DNA of 64,000 nt from assembly GCF_039531695.1 (NCBI RefSeq), contig NZ_BAAAQN010000051.1, forward strand, positions 1-64,000, given 5' to 3'. A program made the position numbers and the translations under genes. Below are positions 22,555 through 31,486 of this stretch, in pieces. This DNA is from Catenulispora yoronensis (lineage in GTDB: Bacteria > Actinomycetota > Actinomycetes > Streptomycetales > Catenulisporaceae). The notes beneath the pieces were generated by a model that was not told the DNA's origin, did not search any database, and was given only the letters and a program-made list of their open reading frames with translations. Numbering within the stretch: the stretch's first letter is position 1; every line of letters starts with the position of its first letter.

Positions 22555-24195
22555 CTACGGCTTCGGCTTGTCCTCGCCGCCGTCGTGTCCGTCGCCGTTC
22601 CCGCCGTCCTTCTCGTTCTTGCTGTCGTCCTCGGAGCCGGGCTCGTCCTTCGGGCCTTCGTCCTTGTTCTCGCCCTTGCTGTCGTCCTTGTTCTCGCCGC
22701 TCCCGTCCAGCCGCCCCTCCAGCAGCGCGTCCAGCCCCGAGAAGTCGAACTCGACGCCGTCCTCGGAGCCGCCGTCCTTGCCGTGGACGAAGCCGTCCGG
22801 GTCGTCCAGGTCCGCCGAGGTCGGGAGCAGGTCGGGGTGCGACCACACCGCGTCGCGCCCCTCCAGCCCGCGGGCGTCGGCCAGCGACGCCCACAGCCGG
22901 GACGCGTCGCGCAGGCGGCGCGGCCGCAGCTGGAGGCCGACCAGCGCCGAGAAGGTCTGCTCGGCCGGGCCGCCGGCCGCCCGGCGGCGCCGCAGGGTCT
23001 CGCGCAGCGCGTCGGCGGCCGACAGCTGCGGGGCCGCGGCGGCGTGCACCACCGCGTCCACCCAGCCCTCGGCCAGCGCCAGCAGTGTCTCCAGGCGGGC
23101 CAGGGCCGCCTTCTGGGCCGGGGTGTCGACCGGGGTGAACATGCCCCCGCCGCCCAGCATGTTCTCCAGCTGGGAGGGGTCGAGGTTGTTCAGGTCCATG
23201 CTCTCGGCCCGCTGCGCCAGCTCGGTGAACTTCGAGGCGTCGACCGTGATCCCGCGGGCGTACTCCTCGACCGCGCCGAGCAGCCGCGGCTTGAGCCACG
23301 GGACGTGGGAGAACAGCCGCTGGTAGGCCGCCTCCCGCAGCGCGAGGTAGAGCCGGACCTGCTCGACGTCCACTTCCAGGCCCTCGGTGAAGGCGTCGAT
23401 GTTGGCCGGCAGCAGCACCGCCTTGCCCTCCGGGCCCAGCGGCAGGCCGATGTCGCTGCCGGAGAGCACCTCGCCGGCCAGCGAGGCCAGCGCCTGGCCG
23501 ACCTGGGAGCCGAACATCGCGGTGCCCATCTGCTTCATCATGCCGCCCAGCGGGTTGCCGGCCGGGCCGCCGGCACCGCCGCCGCCGAACAGGTTGCCGA
23601 GCATGTCGCCCATGCCCGGCGGCAGGCCGGCCGCCTCCGGGTTCTCCGGCATGCCGAGCTCGCCGACGGCGCCGCCGACCGCCTCGCCCATGGCCGAGGT
23701 GATCCGCTCGGCCACCGGCTCCACCAGCTGCTTCCAGACCGGGAGGGTCTCCTCGATCCACTGCGCGCGGGACCACACGCGGGTGCCCGCGGTGCCGGCC
23801 GGCAGCGAGGTGACCTGGTCCAGCCAGTGCTCGGCGAGCTGGACGGCGCCGTCGTAGGTGCGCAGCTCGCCGTCGGTGGGCGAGGGGTCGGGCCCGGCCG
23901 CCGCGACGGCGTTGCGGGCCATCGTCTTGGCCAGGTCCCAGTTGACGGCGCCGTCGCCGCCGCCGCTCATCAAGGCCTGGATCTGGCTGAACACCATCTG
24001 GAGCATCTGGGGGTCGGGCATGCCCGGGATGTTCTGCCCCGGGGACTGCGCCCCGGTTCCGCCGAACATCTGCTGGAACATGGCACCCAGCGGATCAACG
24101 GGACCGTCGGGGCGCTTACCCTGGTTCTGCGACTCGTCATCGCCGTCCGACGGGGAGTGGTCTTCGGGGTTCTTGTTCACGGCGGGTGACCTCAC
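22555..24195 (-). CDS. DUF2342 family protein (annotated zinc-dependent metalloprotease)
   Basis: This 546-residue protein starts at GTG 24195 (GTG 24180 is an alternative). An N-terminal charged tail is followed by Met/Gly-rich PLGAMFQQMFGG and NLFGGGGAGGPAGNP segments, then the conserved core IGLPLGPEGKAVLLPANIDAF, LALREAAYQRLFSHVPWLK and VEEYARGITVD. PF10103 members are named metalloproteases, but I find no HExxH in the whole chain. The last 70 residues are an acidic Lys/Asp/Glu/Gly repeat (GENKDDSKGENKDEG). Rv3195 is the mycobacterial counterpart beside the PDZ protein and UPF0182. No signal peptide is present. Confidence 0.85.
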   Translation of the reverse strand: MRSPAVNKNPEDHSPSDGDDESQNQGKRPDGPVDPLGAMFQQMFGGTGAQSPGQNIPGMPDPQMLQMVFSQIQALMSGGGDGAVNWDLAKTMARNAVAAAGPDPSPTDGELRTYDGAVQLAEHWLDQVTSLPAGTAGTRVWSRAQWIEETLPVWKQLVEPVAERITSAMGEAVGGAVGELGMPENPEAAGLPPGMGDMLGNLFGGGGAGGPAGNPLGGMMKQMGTAMFGSQVGQALASLAGEVLSGSDIGLPLGPEGKAVLLPANIDAFTEGLEVDVEQVRLYLALREAAYQRLFSHVPWLKPRLLGAVEEYARGITVDASKFTELAQRAESMDLNNLDPSQLENMLGGGGMFTPVDTPAQKAALARLETLLALAEGWVDAVVHAAAAPQLSAADALRETLRRRRAAGGPAEQTFSALVGLQLRPRRLRDASRLWASLADARGLEGRDAVWSHPDLLPTSADLDDPDGFVHGKDGGSEDGVEFDFSGLDALLEGRLDGSGENKDDSKGENKDEGPKDEPGSEDDSKNEKDGGNGDGHDGGEDKPKP

Positions 24196-24277
24196 GGACG
24201 ACGGGGGAGCAGGTTCGGTTTAACAGCGCGGAGACTGTGTTCCTCTATACATCTAACGTAACCACAGGAGAGCCCCA

Positions 24278-25384
24278 GTGAGTTCCTCGCCGGACCGCAA
24301 GCGCACCGGCCGCACCAGCAAGCCCACCGTCGCCGTCACCGGCGCGGCCGCCCGGCTCGGCGAGGCGCTGACCGGGAAGCTCGCTTTCGGCGGCGAGGTG
24401 CGCCGGGTGGTCGGCCTGGACGCCGAGCGCGGCGCGGCCCCGGCGACCTGGCGATTGGGCGAGATCACCGACCCCCAGCTGGCCGAACGGCTGAACGGTG
24501 TGGACACCCTGGTGCACCTGGCGGTCGACGCCGACCTCACCGCGGAGCCCCGGGCCCGCACCGCCCGCAACGTGCGGGCCGCGCAGACGGCGATCACCGC
24601 CGCCGCGGCCGCCGGTGTCCACCATGTGGTCCTGCTCTCCACCGCGATGGTCTACGGCGCGCTCCCGGACAACCCGCTCCCGCTGGAGGACGACGCCCCG
24701 CTCCAGGCCACCCCGGACGGCACCCTGGTCGGCGACCTGCTGGAGATCGAGCGCCTGGCCGCCATCGCCCCGCGCGCCCACCCGGGCCTGACCGTCACCG
24801 TGCTGCGCCCGGCGGCGATAGTCGGACCGGGCGTGGACACCTACCTGACCCGGCACTTCGAGGCCCCGCGCCTGCTGGTGGTGCGCGGCACCAAGCCGAT
24901 CTGGCAGTTCTGCCACGTCGAGGACCTGCTCACGGCGCTGGAGTACGCCGCGCTGGGCAAGGTCACCGGGGTGGTCCCGGTGGCCTCGGACGGCTGGATG
25001 ACCCAGGAGGAGGTCGAGGAGCTCTCCGGTATGCGCCGCATGGAGCTGCCCGAGGGCCTCGCGGTCGGCGCGGCCGAGCGGCTGCACCGGCTCCACCTGA
25101 CCCCGGCCCCGGCGAGCGATCTGCAGTTCGTCATGCATCCGTGGGCGGTGTCGAACAAGAAGCTGCGCGAAGCCGGATGGGAGCCGGCCTTCTCGAACGA
25201 GGAGGCGTTCACCGAGCTGCTGGAGAACATCGACGGTCACCACGCCGCGCTGGCCCGCCGGCTCGGCAAGAAGGACGCCGCCGCGGGGCTCGGCGCGGCG
25301 GGCGCAACCGTCGCGCTTGTCGGAACCGCAGCACTTGTCCGTCGTGCACGGCGCAAGCGCCGTGGGGGAGGATCGATGACGTGA
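24278..25384 (+). CDS. NAD-dependent epimerase/dehydratase-type SDR with C-terminal membrane tail
   Basis: This 368-residue extended SDR is read from GTG 24278 (CAGGAG upstream). The nucleotide site is VAVTGAAARLGEALTG, and the catalytic pattern is seen in LLSTAMVYGALPDN (Ser/Tyr). The usual YxxxK Lys is not evident: the following segment is VGDLLEIERLA with Leu-Glu in its place, so activity may be reduced or atypical. Substrate-loop motif VLRPAAIVGPG is intact. The last 40 residues (LGAAGATVALVGTAALVRR) form a possible membrane helix with a basic tail. The stop overlaps the moaE start (GTGA), so the two are translated together. Confidence 0.82.
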   Translation: MSSSPDRKRTGRTSKPTVAVTGAAARLGEALTGKLAFGGEVRRVVGLDAERGAAPATWRLGEITDPQLAERLNGVDTLVHLAVDADLTAEPRARTARNVRAAQTAITAAAAAGVHHVVLLSTAMVYGALPDNPLPLEDDAPLQATPDGTLVGDLLEIERLAAIAPRAHPGLTVTVLRPAAIVGPGVDTYLTRHFEAPRLLVVRGTKPIWQFCHVEDLLTALEYAALGKVTGVVPVASDGWMTQEEVEELSGMRRMELPEGLAVGAAERLHRLHLTPAPASDLQFVMHPWAVSNKKLREAGWEPAFSNEEAFTELLENIDGHHAALARRLGKKDAAAGLGAAGATVALVGTAALVRRARRKRRGGGSMT

Positions 25385-25821
25385 TTGAGGAAAAGCAACT
25401 CACGATCCGCATCCACACCGACGTCCGGACCGAGCCGCTCTCCGTCGACGAGGTGGTGGCGGCGGTCTCCGACCGGCACGCCGGCGGTATCGCGCTGTTC
25501 CTCGGGGCGGTCCGCGACCACGACCACGGCCGCGCGGTCACGGCCCTCGACTACAGCGCGCACCCGTCGGCCGCGGAGCTGCTGCACAAGGTCGCCGAAG
25601 AGGTCGCCGTCCTGCACCCGGACGTGGTGGCGCTGTCCGCCGTGCACCGGGTCGGCGCCCTGGAGGTCGGCGATCTGGCCGTGGTGGTCGGGGCCTCCGC
25701 CCCGCACCGCGCCGAGGCCTTCGCCGCCTGCCGCGCCTTCATCGACACGTTGAAGGAACAGGTCCCGATCTGGAAGCGCGAGGAGTTCGCCGACGGCGAC
25801 CACGAGTGGGTCGGCTGCTGA
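25381..25821 (+). CDS. moaE: Molybdopterin synthase catalytic subunit
   Basis: This 146-residue protein is read from GTG 25381, overlapping the SDR stop. MoaE transfers sulfur from MoaD thiocarboxylate to precursor Z (cPMP) to make molybdopterin. Family residues are present: FLGAVRDHDHGRAV near the N-terminus, LDYSAHPSAAELL, VHRVGALEVGDLAVVV, ASAPHRAEAFAACR and the catalytic pair Lys125 and Lys132 in LKEQVPIWKREEF. MoaD and other moa genes are not in the window. The coupling to the SDR gene is conserved in appearance but its meaning is unclear. Confidence 0.93.
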   Translation: MIEEKQLTIRIHTDVRTEPLSVDEVVAAVSDRHAGGIALFLGAVRDHDHGRAVTALDYSAHPSAAELLHKVAEEVAVLHPDVVALSAVHRVGALEVGDLAVVVGASAPHRAEAFAACRAFIDTLKEQVPIWKREEFADGDHEWVGC

Positions 25822-25861
25822 TTTCACCGATGGTGACGATCCGGTGCGTTACAGTCACCGT

Positions 25862-26044
25862 GTGCTGTCGATCCTGGCCTGGTGGGCGATCCCGGTCGGC
25901 GCCGTGATCCTGGCGGCGACGGTCTCCGCCCTGGCCCGCCGCGTGCGGCGGCAGAGCGATGACGACACCATCTTTGCCTACCGGCGTTTCCGCGAGGCGA
26001 TCGCGAACAGCGAGGAGGCGGCCGTGCCTGCCCCCGACGCCTAG
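25862..26044 (+). CDS. Small single-span membrane protein
   Basis: From GTG 25862 this encodes 60 residues: one membrane helix (LAWWAIPVGAVILAATVSAL, about 4-24), a basic stop-transfer (ARRVRRQ) and an acidic/Arg-rich cytoplasmic tail with FAYRRFREAIANSEE. Similar short proteins occur between moaE and the PDZ protease in streptomycetes, which supports it being a real gene. The frame extends upstream to GTG 25844, adding only MRYSHR. Function is unknown. Confidence 0.7.
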   Translation: MLSILAWWAIPVGAVILAATVSALARRVRRQSDDDTIFAYRRFREAIANSEEAAVPAPDA

Positions 26045-26119
26045 TCGCCCCGGCCCCGGAGTCCGGCGGAGGCCCTGGTCTCAGCGCCGCTTCAGACAGC
26101 AACAGATAGCATCTGTGGA

Positions 26120-27190
26120 ATGCAGCGCCGAGCCCTCACCTTGACCCTGTCCGGAGCGACGGTCGCCCTGCTCACCGCCTCGGCGTTCCTGATCCCCACG
26201 CCGTACGCGGAGATGTCGCCGGGCCCGACCTACGACACGCTGGGCAGCTACTCCACGGAGTCCGGACAGCCGGAGAAGCCGGTGATCGCGATCACCGGCA
26301 CCGACACCTTCAAGCACGACAAGGGCGGGCAGCTGCGCATGGTCACCGTCGAGGTGTCCCGCGCCGACTACCACCCGAACAGCGTCGAAGTGCTCTCCGG
26401 CTGGCTGTCGGACGACAAGATCGTGGTCCCGCGCACCGTCATCTACCCCGAGGGCCAGACCGCGGAGCAGGCGACGCAGCAGAACACGGCGCTGTTCGAC
26501 GACTCCGAGGACCAGGCGATCACCGCCGCGCTGGCCGCCAAGAACATCAAGCCGGTCAAGACCGAGGTGGTGGTGGACTCGGTGACCGCCGGCAGCCCGG
26601 CGGACGGCAAGCTCCAGCCCAAGGACGTGATCACCGCGGTCGACGGCACCGCGCTGGCCAAGCCCGACGACGTGCACACGCTGATCCAGAAGCACAAGCC
26701 GGGCGAGACCGTGGCGCTGACCATCACCCGCGACGGCAAGCAGCAGGATGTGTCGATCGTCACGGCGCAGTCCCACGACACCGGCCCGTCCCGGGCCCTG
26801 GTCGGCTTCGTGCCGCGGACCCAGAACGTCTTCCCGTTCGACGTGAAGATCCAGCTGGACAACGTCGGCGGCCCCAGTGCCGGGATGATGTTCGCCCTCG
26901 GCATCATCGACGAGCTGTCCCAGGAGGACATCACCGGCGGCCTGAAGATCGCCGGCACCGGCACCATCGACGCCGACGGCAAGGTCGGCCCGATCGGCGG
27001 CGTCCAGATGAAGACGCTCGCGGCCAAGCGGGACAACGCCTCGGTGTTCCTGACCCCGGCCGACAACTGCGCGGACGCGGTGAAGAACGCCCCGAGCGGC
27101 ATGAAGCTGGTCAAGGTCACGACGCTGCAGAGCGCGCTCGACGCACTGAACACGCTGCGGGCGGGCGGCACGCCGACCCTGTGCGGCTGA
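26120..27190 (+). CDS. PDZ-domain Lon-type (S16) secreted/membrane protease, YlbL family
   Basis: This 356-residue protein has an N-terminal membrane/signal segment (about 5-27), a PDZ domain (about 145-215; VDSVTAGSPADGKLQPKDVI, then ITAVDGTALAKPDDV) and a C-terminal Lon-like proteolytic domain. The Ser-Lys dyad is Ser253 in VGGPSAGMMFALG and Lys298 in GPIGGVQMKTLAA. The active site would face outside the membrane. Bacillus YlbL-type proteins process envelope proteins. The mycobacterial equivalent is Rv3194c next to UPF0182. A strong hairpin about 95 bp downstream ends the unit. Confidence 0.9.
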   Translation: MQRRALTLTLSGATVALLTASAFLIPTPYAEMSPGPTYDTLGSYSTESGQPEKPVIAITGTDTFKHDKGGQLRMVTVEVSRADYHPNSVEVLSGWLSDDKIVVPRTVIYPEGQTAEQATQQNTALFDDSEDQAITAALAAKNIKPVKTEVVVDSVTAGSPADGKLQPKDVITAVDGTALAKPDDVHTLIQKHKPGETVALTITRDGKQQDVSIVTAQSHDTGPSRALVGFVPRTQNVFPFDVKIQLDNVGGPSAGMMFALGIIDELSQEDITGGLKIAGTGTIDADGKVGPIGGVQMKTLAAKRDNASVFLTPADNCADAVKNAPSGMKLVKVTTLQSALDALNTLRAGGTPTLCG

Positions 27191-27246
27191 GCGGCTGGGT
27201 GCCCGAGCGGCTGGGTTCCGAGCGGCTGTTCGGCTGGGTGCCCGAG
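27191..27246. repeat. Degenerate GAGCGGCTGGGTGCCC repeats after the PDZ protease gene
   Basis: Immediately after the stop codon the unit GAGCGGCTGGGT(G/T)CCC occurs about three and a half times with indels (27190-27246). A further repeat GCCGATCAGCCG is at 27422-27450, just before the end of the PPA1309 gene. The intervening sequence has no gene. Confidence 0.65.
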
Positions 27247-27284
27247 CTCTTGGTGACCCCGGTCGCCTGAAGTGCGATGCCTCA

Positions 27285-27316
27285 TCAGGCGCTCAGCCGA
27301 TCAGCTGAGCGCCTGA
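27285..27316. terminator. Strong hairpin terminator
   Basis: TCAGGCGCTCAG (27285-27296) is perfectly complementary to CTGAGCGCCTGA (27305-27316) with an 8-base loop. It lies between the convergent PDZ protease and PPA1309 genes. Confidence 0.85.
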
Positions 27317-27471
27317 GTCATCTGTGGCTCCGCTTTCCCAAAGCCCCGTGCCTCGCCGGGCCTGTCGATGAGCTCGACGCCTGAGCCCTCGGTGGCATTG
27401 GGCTCCCAAAGCCCAGCGCCCCGCCGATCAGCCGGCCGATCAGCCGGCCGAGCACCCAGCCTCCCGCGCGC

Positions 27472-28020
27472 TCACTCCTCGAACGTCCCGAGCAGCGCCT
27501 CGGCGAGGTTCGGCACCAGGTCCGACCCGGACAGCACCTCCATGTCCGAGTCCTTCGACCGCAGCCGGATCGCGGCCTGCCGGGTCCCGTCGCGCAGCAC
27601 GCCGACCGCCATCCGCACGTCCTGCCGCTCCGGGTGGCGGCCCACCCAGCGCTCCAGGGCGGCGCCCTCCAGGTCCTCCGGGATCTGCGCCTCGGCGCTC
27701 GGCGGCAGCATCTGCGACTCGATGACCAGCGCGCATCCGACGACCGCGGCCGGCCAGACCATCTTGCCGAGCATCTCGTCCAGCGGCTGGTCCAGGGCCA
27801 GGCCGTCCTGCTCGACCGAGGTCAGGGTCGGGATGCCGCCGGACTGCGCGGCCTCGTCGGTGATGCCCAGCGCGGCCGCCATCCGCGGCTGCGTCACCAG
27901 CAGTTCGGTGGTCGGGACCAGGGCGAACATCCGCGGGCGCTGGTTCCAGCCGTCGGCGGCGACATGCTGTTCGATCTCGATGACGGCCTGGGTCAAGGCC
28001 ACGCTGGCGACAGAACTCAT
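27472..28020 (-). CDS. PPA1309 family protein
   Basis: This 182-residue cytoplasmic protein is read from ATG 28018-28020. It is the conserved actinobacterial PPA1309 family: VALTQAVIEIEQHVAADGWN at the start, RMFALVPTTELL, LTSVEQDGLALDQPLDEMLG, VIESQMLPPSAEAQIPEDL and the terminal QAAIRLRSKDSD. The family has no assigned biochemical function. It consistently neighbours UPF0182 and the PDZ protease, and here it is divergent from the UPF0182 gene over 81 bp. A shared promoter region suggests co-regulation. No signal peptide or metal motif is visible. Confidence 0.88.
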   Translation of the reverse strand: MSSVASVALTQAVIEIEQHVAADGWNQRPRMFALVPTTELLVTQPRMAAALGITDEAAQSGGIPTLTSVEQDGLALDQPLDEMLGKMVWPAAVVGCALVIESQMLPPSAEAQIPEDLEGAALERWVGRHPERQDVRMAVGVLRDGTRQAAIRLRSKDSDMEVLSGSDLVPNLAEALLGTFEE

Positions 28021-28101
28021 GCGGCCATTGTCCCCCGCCGCGCCCGGCGCGCCCGCAATGCCGGTCTTCGTCCGACCATATGCGCGGCGTACGCTGAGGC
28101 C

Positions 28102-31100
28102 GTGGCGTTCGAGAGGCCGAACTTCGGTGGTGGGGACGAGGACGGGGGCGGCGGTCGCGGAGGGCGCCCGGCCGGCAGCGGGAGAACGGGATCCTCGGGC
28201 GGGTACCGCACCGGGTTCGGCGTTCCGCCCCGGCGGACCAAGGTCCTGGCCATAACGCTGGTCGTCATCGTCCTGCTGATCGCGGCCTTCCTGCTGTTCG
28301 ACAGCGTCTACACCGGGCTCCTGTGGTACCGCTCGATCGGCTTCGCGCACGTGTACCGGACCCGGCTGGCCACGCAGGGCGTGCTGTTCGCGGTGTTCGG
28401 CGCGCTGATGGCCGCGGTCGTCGGGGCCAACATCTGGCTGGCCCACCGCTTCCGGCCGCCGCTGATCGGCGTCTCCCCGGAGCAGCAGGCCCTGGACCGC
28501 TACCGGATGGGCCTGGCGCCGTTCCTGGCCTGGATCGCGGTCGGGGTCTCGGTGCTGCTCGGGGCCGCCGCCGGGACGGCCGCGGCCGGCGGCTGGCGCA
28601 CCTACCTGATGTGGGCCGACCGCGTCCCGTTCGGCACGCGCGACGCCCAGTTCCACAAGGACATCGGCTTCTACGTCTTCACCCTGCCGTGGCTGCGGCA
28701 CATCCAGGGCTTCCTGCTGGCCGTCATGGTGTTCAGCCTGATCGCGGCGCTGGTGACGCACTACCTGTTCGGCGGCGTCGCGCTCACCCCGCCGTCGGGG
28801 ACCCGGGCGGCGGGCCGCGTCGTCGGCTCCCGCGCCACCCGGGCCGCCCAGGTGCACGTCTCGATCCTGCTCGGCCTGCTGGTGCTGGTGAAGGCGTACG
28901 CCTACTGGCTCGACCGGTACGCGCTCACCGTGGCCGGGTCGAAGATCACCGACGGCTGGGCCGGCCCCACCTACAAGTCCGTGCACGCGGTGCTGCCGGC
29001 CAAGACCATCCTGCTGGCCATCGCGGTGCTGTGCGCGGCTTTGCTGCTGGGCAACGCGGCCCGCCTGATCGCCGCGCGGAACCAGCCCGAGATCGACCGC
29101 GGCGGGCACCCCTGGGCGCTCCCGGCGCTGGGCGTGTCGCTGATGGTGCTGGCGTCGGTGGTGATCGGCGGGGTCTACCCGCTGGTGGTGCAGCAGCTCC
29201 AGGTCAACCCGAGCCAGGGGGCGAAGGAGGCGCCGTACATCCGGAAGAACATCGACGCCACGCGGGCCGCCTACGGCCTGGACGGCGTCGAGGTGACGCC
29301 GTACGACGCCAAGACCGACGTCGCCCGCGACCAGCTGGCCGCCGACGCCGCGACCGTCACCCAGATCCGGATCATGGACCCGTCGGTGGTCTCGGCGACC
29401 TTCGACCAGAAGCAGCAGGTCCGCGGCTTCTACACGTTCCCGGACGACCTCGCGGTGGACCGGTACCCGGTGGCGGGCAAGCAGCAGGACACCGTCGTCG
29501 CGGTGCGCCAGCTCGATCTGGGCGGCGTCCCGACCGACCAGCGCAACTGGGTCAACGACCATCTGAAGTACACGCACGGCTACGGCGTCGTGGCGGCCAA
29601 GGGCAACGCCGCCCAGGCCGACGGCTCGCCGGACTTCATCGAGCACGACCTGCCGGCCGCCGGCCCGCTCGGCGACTACGAGCAGCGGGTCTACTTCGCC
29701 CCGGGCACGCCGGGCTACTCGATCGTGGGCGGCACCGCGAAGTCCACCCCGGCGGAGTTCGACTACCCCGGGGACAAGGAGCAGCACACCACGACCTACA
29801 CGGGCAAGGGCGGCGTCCCGGTCGGCTCGTTCCTGAACAAGCTGCTCTACGCGGCGAAGTTCCAGGAGCCGAAGATCATGCTGTCCAACGGCGTGAACCA
29901 GGACTCGCGCATCCTGTACGACCGCGACCCCAAGCAGCGGGTCCAGGCCGCGGCGCCGTGGCTGACCGTCGACGGCACGACCTACCCGGTGGTCGTGGGC
30001 GGCCGGATCCAGTGGGTGGTCGACGGCTACACGACCACCGACGCGTATCCGTACTCGACCTCGTCGCAGCTGGCCGACGTGGCCAAGGACTCCCAGTCCG
30101 GCGGCGGCCAGGACCCGCTGAACGCCGGCCGGGTGAACTACGTGCGCAACGCGGTCAAGGCCACGGTCGACGCCTACGACGGCACCGTGACGCTCTACGC
30201 CTGGGACGAGAGCGACCCGATCCTGAAGACCTGGATGAAGGCCTTCCCCGGCACGGTGAAGCCGCGGTCCGCGATCAGCCCGGACCTGATGGCCCACCTG
30301 CGCTACCCGCAGGACCTGTTCAAGGCGCAGCGCGACATGCTGGGCCGGTACCACGTCACCGACCCGCAGGAGTTCTTCGGCGGCTCCTCGTTCTGGAACG
30401 TCCCGAGCGACCCGACGACGGACACCGGCAGCAGCACAGGCAGCGGAGGCAGCGCCAAGCCGCAGCCGCCCTACTACCTCACGCTCCAGATGCCGGGGCA
30501 GGCCGCACCGGCCTTCTCCCTGACCTCCACCATGGTCCCGGCCAAGCGCGGCAACCTGGCGGCCTTCGTGGCCGTGGACTCCGACCCCGGCCCCGACTAC
30601 GGCAGGCTCAGAGTCCTGGAACTCCCGCCCAACACCACGGTCCAGGGCCCCGGACAGATCCAGAACAGCTTCCAGAACGCCTTCGCCGACAAGCTGAACC
30701 TGCGGATCGGCAAGGCCACCAAGGTGATCGAGGGCAACCTGCTCACCCTCCCGGTCGGCGGCGGCCTGCTCTACGTCGAGCCGATCTACACCGAACCGCA
30801 GAGCGGCCAGTCGACCTACCCCCTGCTGAACTCGGTCCTGGTGGCCTTCGGCGACAAGATGGCCTTCGAACCCACCCTGCAACAGGGCCTCGACGAGGTC
30901 TTCGCGGGCGCGTCCGGCGCCACCACCGGCGAGGCCCCGCCGTCCGGCACCAGCCCGCCGCCGACCAGCGGCCCGTCCACCTCGCCCGACGACCGGCTCA
31001 AGGTCGCCGTGGACGACGCGGCCAAGGCGCAGAAGGACGCCGCCGCGGCGCTCGCCAAATCGCCGCCGGACTGGAAGGCCTTCGGCGAGGCCCAACAGCG

Positions 31101-31158
31101 GCTCCAGCAGGCGCTGGACGCCGCCCAGGCGATTGCCCAGGAGCAGCCCTCGCCCTGA
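28102..31158 (+). CDS. UPF0182 family large membrane protein
   Basis: This 1018-residue protein is read from GTG 28102. A disordered Gly/Arg-rich N-terminus (1-45) is followed by seven or so membrane helices in the first third, including VLAITLVVIVLLIAAFLLF, LMAAVVGANIWLAHRF and LPALGVSLMVLASVVIGGVY. A large extracytoplasmic domain (about 375-930) includes RNWVNDHLKYTHGYGVVAAK and LRYPQDLFKAQRDMLGRYHV, hallmark UPF0182 blocks. A Ser/Thr/Pro linker and a C-terminal helix rich in Ala/Lys follow. The family is essentially actinobacterial/cyanobacterial and of unknown role (Rv3193c). It was probably transcribed alone. Confidence 0.92.
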   Translation: MAFERPNFGGGDEDGGGGRGGRPAGSGRTGSSGGYRTGFGVPPRRTKVLAITLVVIVLLIAAFLLFDSVYTGLLWYRSIGFAHVYRTRLATQGVLFAVFGALMAAVVGANIWLAHRFRPPLIGVSPEQQALDRYRMGLAPFLAWIAVGVSVLLGAAAGTAAAGGWRTYLMWADRVPFGTRDAQFHKDIGFYVFTLPWLRHIQGFLLAVMVFSLIAALVTHYLFGGVALTPPSGTRAAGRVVGSRATRAAQVHVSILLGLLVLVKAYAYWLDRYALTVAGSKITDGWAGPTYKSVHAVLPAKTILLAIAVLCAALLLGNAARLIAARNQPEIDRGGHPWALPALGVSLMVLASVVIGGVYPLVVQQLQVNPSQGAKEAPYIRKNIDATRAAYGLDGVEVTPYDAKTDVARDQLAADAATVTQIRIMDPSVVSATFDQKQQVRGFYTFPDDLAVDRYPVAGKQQDTVVAVRQLDLGGVPTDQRNWVNDHLKYTHGYGVVAAKGNAAQADGSPDFIEHDLPAAGPLGDYEQRVYFAPGTPGYSIVGGTAKSTPAEFDYPGDKEQHTTTYTGKGGVPVGSFLNKLLYAAKFQEPKIMLSNGVNQDSRILYDRDPKQRVQAAAPWLTVDGTTYPVVVGGRIQWVVDGYTTTDAYPYSTSSQLADVAKDSQSGGGQDPLNAGRVNYVRNAVKATVDAYDGTVTLYAWDESDPILKTWMKAFPGTVKPRSAISPDLMAHLRYPQDLFKAQRDMLGRYHVTDPQEFFGGSSFWNVPSDPTTDTGSSTGSGGSAKPQPPYYLTLQMPGQAAPAFSLTSTMVPAKRGNLAAFVAVDSDPGPDYGRLRVLELPPNTTVQGPGQIQNSFQNAFADKLNLRIGKATKVIEGNLLTLPVGGGLLYVEPIYTEPQSGQSTYPLLNSVLVAFGDKMAFEPTLQQGLDEVFAGASGATTGEAPPSGTSPPPTSGPSTSPDDRLKVAVDDAAKAQKDAAAALAKSPPDWKAFGEAQQRLQQALDAAQAIAQEQPSP

Positions 31159-31280
31159 GCTCCGGGGTGGGACGGCAGGGTGGCGGCTGGGTGGCGGCAG
31201 GGTGAAACGGCTGGGACCGGTGGGGCCGCGGTATTCGATTTGCTCTCCCGGCCCCCCGCGGGTTACCGTTGAGTCACCGA

Positions 31281-31354
31281 CGCGGGGTGGAGCAGCTCGG
31301 TAGCTCGCTGGGCTCATAACCCAGAGGTCGCAGGTTCAAATCCTGTCCCCGCTA
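31281..31354 (+). tRNA. Initiator tRNA-fMet (CAT), copy 1
   Basis: This is a 74-base cloverleaf: acceptor CGCGGGG/CCCCGCT with an unpaired C1-U72, D arm, anticodon stem CTGGG-CTCATAA-CCCAG (three consecutive G-C pairs, anticodon CAT) and T arm GCAGG-TTCAAAT-CCTGT. The 1-72 mismatch and G-C-rich anticodon stem are initiator features. CCA is not encoded (the sequence continues CAAAG after A73). It is identical over 74 bases to copy 2 at 56894. A long terminator follows 5 bases later. Confidence 0.95.
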
Positions 31355-31359
31355 CAAAG

Positions 31360-31393
31360 AGAAGGGCCCGGTTCTTCGGAACCGGGCCCTTCT
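31360..31393 (+). terminator. TTCG-loop hairpin terminator after tRNA-fMet
   Basis: AGAAGGGCCCGGTTC (31360-31374), a TTCG tetraloop, then the perfect complement GAACCGGGCCCTTCT (31379-31393): a 15-bp stem followed by a pyrimidine-rich stretch. Confidence 0.95.
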
Positions 31394-31486
31394 GCTTCTC
31401 CTCAGGCCGTTTTCCGCGTCTTCCCGGCCCTTGCCCCCTCTCGACCTGCGCGAACGACTCGCCCCCGCCCATCTATTCACTCAGGT

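Noticed and set aside
27472..31317. Very long open frame on the minus strand antisense to the UPF0182 gene, and similar long frames antisense to the ABC permeases
   Set aside because: In such GC-rich DNA, third-position bias keeps shadow frames open. Codon use, lack of ribosome sites and lack of recognisable domains show they are shadows. Only the PPA1309 part (27472-28020) is real.
31281..31354. tRNA-fMet as attachment site of an integrated element spanning to 56967
   Set aside because: The two tRNA copies share no extended flank, no integrase or phage gene lies between them, and the intervening genes are ordinary metabolism and transport.
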